Source of the DNA: Pontiellaceae bacterium | GTDB lineage: Bacteria; Verrucomicrobiota; Kiritimatiellia; Kiritimatiellales; Pontiellaceae | Direction of reading: 5' to 3' | Assembly: GCA_016937035.1 (NCBI GenBank) | Contig: JAFGWS010000026.1 | Coordinates: forward strand, 1 to 10,723 | DNA: 10,723 bases | Shown: positions 7,550 through 10,723 of the stretch, piece by piece | Position numbering within the stretch: the first letter of the stretch is position 1 | Layout of the letters: each line of letters opens with the position of its first letter | Notes under the pieces: model-generated | What the model was told of the DNA's origin: nothing | Databases searched by the model: none | Seen by the model: the letters and a program-made list of their open reading frames with translations, nothing else | Made by a program: the position numbers and the translations under genes

Positions 7550-8285
7550 AAGACCAAGAATTTCTGGCCCTCAAAAGAATAAGGACGGCAGTTGCGGCGG
7601 ACAATAGACAGACAAGCTGTGTAAGTGTAAGAGGACCAACATAAGTAGACAGCTTCCCGTCACCCCGAAACAGATCTATTCCTGCACGACCTAAGCCGTA
7701 AACAAAAATAAACCAAAACAGCAATAGCCCTCGCCAACGCTCATTGTTCAGTCGGAGCAACAACCACCATAGAACAAGCACAAGAATGATTTCGTAAACC
7801 TGCGTCGGATGAAGCGCCTCTCCGGTCGGAGCCGCAGTACACGTTTCGGGGAAAGTTACCCCCCAAGGCAGACTACAGGGTCTCCCGTAGCAGCAGCCGT
7901 TGAGAAAGCACCCCGTTTTGGCAATGGCCCACGAGGGTGAAATAGTTATTACGGACAAGTCCAGCAATTCTCGACGATGTCCAGCGGCAAATCCGGCCAA
8001 CAGAATAACCAGAAACAAATATACCAGCATCCCTCCCCACAACCCGCCTTGAATGTATGCATCAACATCAAAAACAACAAAAGGATCAAAGCCGACGGTT
8101 CGCCAATTATAAAGAAACTTTGCACCAGGAAGCATCCCAAGCACATAAAGACCAGTTAAAGCAACCGCCCACCGCCGCCGTAGATTTAATCTGGGCGCAA
8201 CACACAAACCGACAACAGCATGAATCACGAAGCTCAGGTTATACAGAATGCCATATGTCGTCACAGGCCCGATAGTTTGCCACAT
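7548..8285 (-). CDS. Divergent prolipoprotein diacylglyceryl transferase (Lgt) family protein
   Basis: This 245-residue multi-pass inner membrane protein is of the Lgt family. Canonical Lgt transfers diacylglycerol from phosphatidylglycerol to the lipobox cysteine of prolipoproteins. Family marks are the N-terminal PVTTYGILYNL (residues 7-17), GGLWGG at 80-85, the block GCFLNGCCYGRP at 125-136 followed by SLPWGVTFP, HPTQVYE at 159-165, and YGLGRAGIDLFRGD at 196-209. The HGG histidine that is essential in the E. coli enzyme is not visible: the loop reads IQGGLWGGML. The protein is also shorter than the usual 260-290 residues. It may therefore be a specialised paralogue acting on a narrow substrate set or a different lipid-linked reaction. 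The start at 8285 has a GGAG very close by and another 13 nt up, so it is not firmly fixed. It lies 49 nt after the upstream membrane-protein gene and is probably co-transcribed. Confidence 0.85.
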   Translation of the reverse strand: MWQTIGPVTTYGILYNLSFVIHAVVGLCVAPRLNLRRRWAVALTGLYVLGMLPGAKFLYNWRTVGFDPFVVFDVDAYIQGGLWGGMLVYLFLVILLAGFAAGHRRELLDLSVITISPSWAIAKTGCFLNGCCYGRPCSLPWGVTFPETCTAAPTGEALHPTQVYEIILVLVLWWLLLRLNNERWRGLLLFWFIFVYGLGRAGIDLFRGDGKLSTYVGPLTLTQLVCLLSAATAVLILLRARNSWS

Positions 8286-8334
8286 TGCTCCGTCATCTCC
8301 ATATCATCAAAACAGTTATCTCGGATCCAAGCGG

Positions 8335-9294
8335 TTACTGCATCGGATTAAACAACTGCTGCACCGTACGCAGCTCCTGCTCATAATAACTGACATACTC
8401 ATCAAACGCCCCGGAGAGAAGTTGGGCTTGCTCTGGAGGAAGTATCTGTGCAGCCCTCATTGAAATCGGAGCTCTCAATCCCTGCATTTCGTTTAAAAAG
8501 ATGTCGATTTTTTCCGGTGTATATTCAGAAAAGACGGGCAGGCCGTCCTTCTCAAAATCAACCGTAAATGGCTGATATGTTGTAATCTCGTTATAAAGCA
8601 TCGAAACCAACTGCTCCTTAACCCCCTCGTCAAGTGCGGCATCGGACTGCTGCAGTTTTTTGTTTATGGAATCGACAAAGAGGCGCTCGTGCCCGGTCCT
8701 TTCGTAGTATCGAAAATATTGACTATCCAGATCGTTATTCAGGAACCAGTCAATCTCTGCGTCGAGCGCATCGGTTTCTGCGGTGATCTCCTGCAGCAAA
8801 AGACCCCGTTCATCTTCGGTCAACATTCCGGTCATGAGCCGAATTTTCAGGTCCTCCTGCAGCATTCTGCGCGCGGTCAGAAGGTCGAGAAAATATTCCG
8901 TCTCCGCTGGATTTAAATCATAGGCTTCAATCAGATCGTTGAACTTATTTGAAACCAAAATACGCTGATCCCGCATAATCGCCTGACTCATACCGGGGCT
9001 TTCGAGGCTTTGGGAAATGTTGCGCATGAGCCGCTCTTTCTGTGCAGACTCCGCTTCCATACGCTCAAGTAGCGTCAGTGCTTCAATATCTGCAACCAAC
9101 CCTTGCGCATTGGAATCCTTGGTCGCCTCTTCTGGTTCCGACTTTTCGAAATATACAGGCTGAAAAAGATTTTCTGTATCGTTTTCCGTTCTGACCACGC
9201 CGTGCCACATACCCAGAAAATAAAATGCAGAGCACAAAGCGGTCATGACGATGACTGATACCACAGAAACCGAGCGGTCATTTTTTGATTTCAT
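8335..9294 (-). CDS. Single-pass membrane-anchored helical protein, function unknown
   Basis: I do not recognise this 319-residue protein. After a short basic, polar start (MKSKNDR) there is one hydrophobic segment at about 9-34, which fits a signal anchor leaving the rest outside the cytoplasm. The remainder is acidic and strongly helical, rich in Glu, Gln and Leu. A long heptad-like stretch at about 64-185 contains the EYFLDLLTARRMLQEDLKIR region, and a second helical segment at about 255-312 precedes the terminus FNPMQ. No catalytic motif or cysteine cluster is visible. I chose the ATG at 9294 because GAGGGGG lies 8 nt upstream and because the longer frame from 9432 would overlap the preceding gene and add a basic non-family-like extension. 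It sits 52 nt downstream of the secretin-domain gene on the same strand, so it may be a partner of that assembly. This is inferred from position only. Confidence 0.8.
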   Translation of the reverse strand: MKSKNDRSVSVVSVIVMTALCSAFYFLGMWHGVVRTENDTENLFQPVYFEKSEPEEATKDSNAQGLVADIEALTLLERMEAESAQKERLMRNISQSLESPGMSQAIMRDQRILVSNKFNDLIEAYDLNPAETEYFLDLLTARRMLQEDLKIRLMTGMLTEDERGLLLQEITAETDALDAEIDWFLNNDLDSQYFRYYERTGHERLFVDSINKKLQQSDAALDEGVKEQLVSMLYNEITTYQPFTVDFEKDGLPVFSEYTPEKIDIFLNEMQGLRAPISMRAAQILPPEQAQLLSGAFDEYVSYYEQELRTVQQLFNPMQ

Positions 9295-9302
9295 TCCCCT
9301 GT

Positions 9303-9309
9303 CCCCCTC
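9303..9309 (-). promoter_or_regulatory. Ribosome binding site deciding the membrane-protein start
   Basis: GAGGGGG on the minus strand lies 8 nt before the ATG at 9294. The intercistronic gap also holds a 5-bp inverted repeat (CGGAG/CTCCG, 9325-9339) of unknown meaning. Confidence 0.55.
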
Positions 9310-9346
9310 AACTCTTTTCTTCCCCGGAGTACTTCTCCGACGAGAT

Positions 9347-10375
9347 CTACTCTTTTCCCAAAGCAGATTCAGCGCCAAGAAACTCTCTGTTTTCAAAATC
9401 GTAAGGGAGCAGAAAGTTTTCTCCGGGGTCAAGAATGTTCGGCGTAATAAAAAAAAGGATATCTACATTGCGCACAACCTCATGCCGACTGGTAAAAAAC
9501 CATTTAATCAATGGAATATGACCGAGTATGGGTACTTTCTTTTCCTCAACGGTCTTTCGGCGCGTTTTGAGCCCCCCGATTACAAAGGTTTCTCCCTCCC
9601 GCAATGTGACTTTAGTCTGGGTTTTAGAAAGCGTAATGACCGGTCGATCAATGTCCTGCAACGTCATAAAGCGCGAGCCGGAGGAGACTTCAATGTTGGA
9701 TATATCGAGCGTCACGGCTCCGGGATAATCCAGCTCAATATACGGGGTAACCTCCAACTTCACCCCAACCTTTTTCTTCTGAATATTCAGATTGCCTCCA
9801 CTGTTTATATCGACATAAGGAAGCTCATCGACCGTCTCAATTTTAACCTTGGTTTTATTAAGCGCCACGCCGACAGGGCGCGTACGAATAACGGCCTCAC
9901 CATGATCCACCAACGCACGCAGTTCCGCAGAAATCACCGAAGCATCGACATTCATTCCGGCGAGACTGATCCCCAGTCCCGGCATGCGATTTGCAAAACC
10001 GATACTGGTGGATCCGTCGGACTGCTCCGCCAGGGTTGCAACAGAAGCCGGAGTAAATGCGGACGAACCCAGGCCGACATTGCCCCCGTCCAGGACACTC
10101 GAAGAATTACCACCGTTTGAATCCAGTGTGGAGAGCCCGTAGTTGAAGCCCAGCTGGCGGGCGCGCTCTTCGTCCACCTCAATCACCAGCGCCTCAATGG
10201 CCACCATGTGCCAATCCATCTTATCCTGATATCGCAAACGGTCCGGCAATACCGTTTCCTCCACCTCATTCGTAGTGGTGGATTCTTCTGCGGGCGGAGG
10301 GACCGCTTCGTCCGCGGCCATCGCGAAAGTCGCCGCGAATATACTTAATCCAATGATGATACCGCGCATTCTCAT
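9347..10375 (-). CDS. Short secretin-domain protein (type II/III secretion or type IV pilus secretin family)
   Basis: This 342-residue exported protein carries the secretin C-domain of GspD/PilQ-type outer-membrane channels. A Sec signal peptide covers residues 1-20, with probable cleavage after AMA. A Pro/Glu/Thr-rich linker follows to about 45. The secretin domain then begins with the typical strand VAIEALVIEVDEERARQLGF (58-77) and continues through ELRALVDHGEAVIRTRP (151-167). It ends with the family signature TLREGETFVIGGL (257-269), VPILGHIPLIKWFF (281-294) and VDILFFITPNI (304-314). The N0-N3 ring domains of full-length secretins (usually 550-800 residues in total) are absent, as there is no room for them. 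The start ATG overlaps the stop of the preceding secretin-domain gene (ATGA, 10372-10375), so translation is probably coupled. It may form a minimal channel or a ring with its neighbour. Confidence 0.88.
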   Translation of the reverse strand: MRMRGIIIGLSIFAATFAMAADEAVPPPAEESTTTNEVEETVLPDRLRYQDKMDWHMVAIEALVIEVDEERARQLGFNYGLSTLDSNGGNSSSVLDGGNVGLGSSAFTPASVATLAEQSDGSTSIGFANRMPGLGISLAGMNVDASVISAELRALVDHGEAVIRTRPVGVALNKTKVKIETVDELPYVDINSGGNLNIQKKKVGVKLEVTPYIELDYPGAVTLDISNIEVSSGSRFMTLQDIDRPVITLSKTQTKVTLREGETFVIGGLKTRRKTVEEKKVPILGHIPLIKWFFTSRHEVVRNVDILFFITPNILDPGENFLLPYDFENREFLGAESALGKE

Positions 10376-10723
10376 TCTGCCTCCTCCTCGACATCGTCAA
10401 AGACATTTTTATAAGGAGTGAGAATCTGCGCTTTCACCAGAAAGACGAGTTCCTTCTCAACCGTCTCTGTACTGGTGCTTGAAAAAATATATTTCAACAA
10501 CGGGAGTTCGCCCAGAATCGGGATACCCCGCCGCCGTTCAACCTGTTGACTGGTCTTCATCAGTCCGGCGATAAACATTTTTCCATCCACCACAATCAGT
10601 CGGCTGCTGATGGAACGGCGGTCCAGCGTCGGAACCCGCGTCGGTTGATTCAAATTATTCAATCCGACGTTCACAAAGCCGGTGATATCGGAAACATTGG
10701 TATCCATCGTCAAGACGATCAGA
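10372..10723 (-). CDS. Secretin-domain protein, C-terminal part (gene continues past the window end)
   Basis: Only the last 116 residues are in the window. The frame stays open to position 10723, so the true start lies outside. The visible part is the end of a secretin C-domain. It starts with a strand ending LTMDTNVSDI and continues with the region RVPTLDRRSISSRLIVVDGK. The signature then follows as KMFIAGLMKTSQQVERRRGIPILGELPLLKYIFSS, followed by KELVFLVKAQILTP. It closes with a very acidic tail (DDVEEEAE). The signature GxTxxIGGL is altered to GKMFIAGL, and the usual ITP ending reads KAQILTP, so this copy is diverged from its neighbour and not a recent duplicate. The stop TGA overlaps the ATG of the next secretin-domain gene by ATGA, which points to co-translation of two different secretin-like subunits. 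Confidence 0.85.
   Translation of the reverse strand, partial: LIVLTMDTNVSDITGFVNVGLNNLNQPTRVPTLDRRSISSRLIVVDGKMFIAGLMKTSQQVERRRGIPILGELPLLKYIFSSTSTETVEKELVFLVKAQILTPYKNVFDDVEEEAE

Noticed and set aside
9295..9432. 46-residue N-terminal extension of the membrane-anchored protein
   Set aside because: It would overlap the end of the secretin-domain gene by 86 nt, is basic and unlike a signal region, and a good ribosome binding site supports the ATG at 9294.

Overview
The window looks like chromosomal housekeeping DNA from a Gram-negative-type bacterium of moderate G+C content. It carries secretin-family proteins, a lipoprotein with a lipobox, an Lgt-family membrane enzyme and AGGAG-type ribosome binding sites. 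A pyrophosphate-type phosphofructokinase in a glycolytic setting, together with unusual short secretins, would fit the PVC group (Verrucomicrobiota/Kiritimatiellota/Lentisphaerota). That placement is an impression from gene style and is not proved by anything in the window. No IS element, phage gene, CRISPR array, tRNA or rRNA was seen.

Layout. (1) Positions 41-3129, all on the minus strand: enolase (eno) with a good sigma70-like promoter and a Rho-independent terminator, followed downstream by a VOC/glyoxalase-fold protein and a U32-family Fe-S protein that probably form a two-gene unit. (2) 3237-4898, minus: a Na+/phosphate cotransporter with a C-terminal PhoU-like domain. (3) 4899-5319: a 421-bp divergent intergenic region with a compact direct/inverted repeat cluster that looks like an operator. 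(4) 5320-7506, plus: pyrophosphate-dependent phosphofructokinase, a 60-residue lipoprotein and a classical rubrerythrin, each followed by a strong hairpin. (5) 7548-10723, minus: a run of four same-strand genes. In transcription order they are the 3' end of a secretin-domain protein, a short 342-residue secretin-domain protein joined by an ATGA overlap, a single-pass membrane protein of unknown function, and a divergent Lgt-family protein.

How they fit together. PPi-phosphofructokinase and enolase are two glycolytic steps that flank a phosphate transporter, so this block concerns central carbon and phosphate/pyrophosphate metabolism. Rubrerythrin points to an anaerobic or microaerophilic life style with peroxide defence. 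The secretin block is the least ordinary part: two consecutive genes end in secretin C-domains, and the complete one has no room for the usual N-terminal ring domains. It is followed by an unrecognised membrane-anchored helical protein. This is the best candidate here for an undescribed envelope or pilus/secretion-related assembly, although its upstream half lies outside the window.
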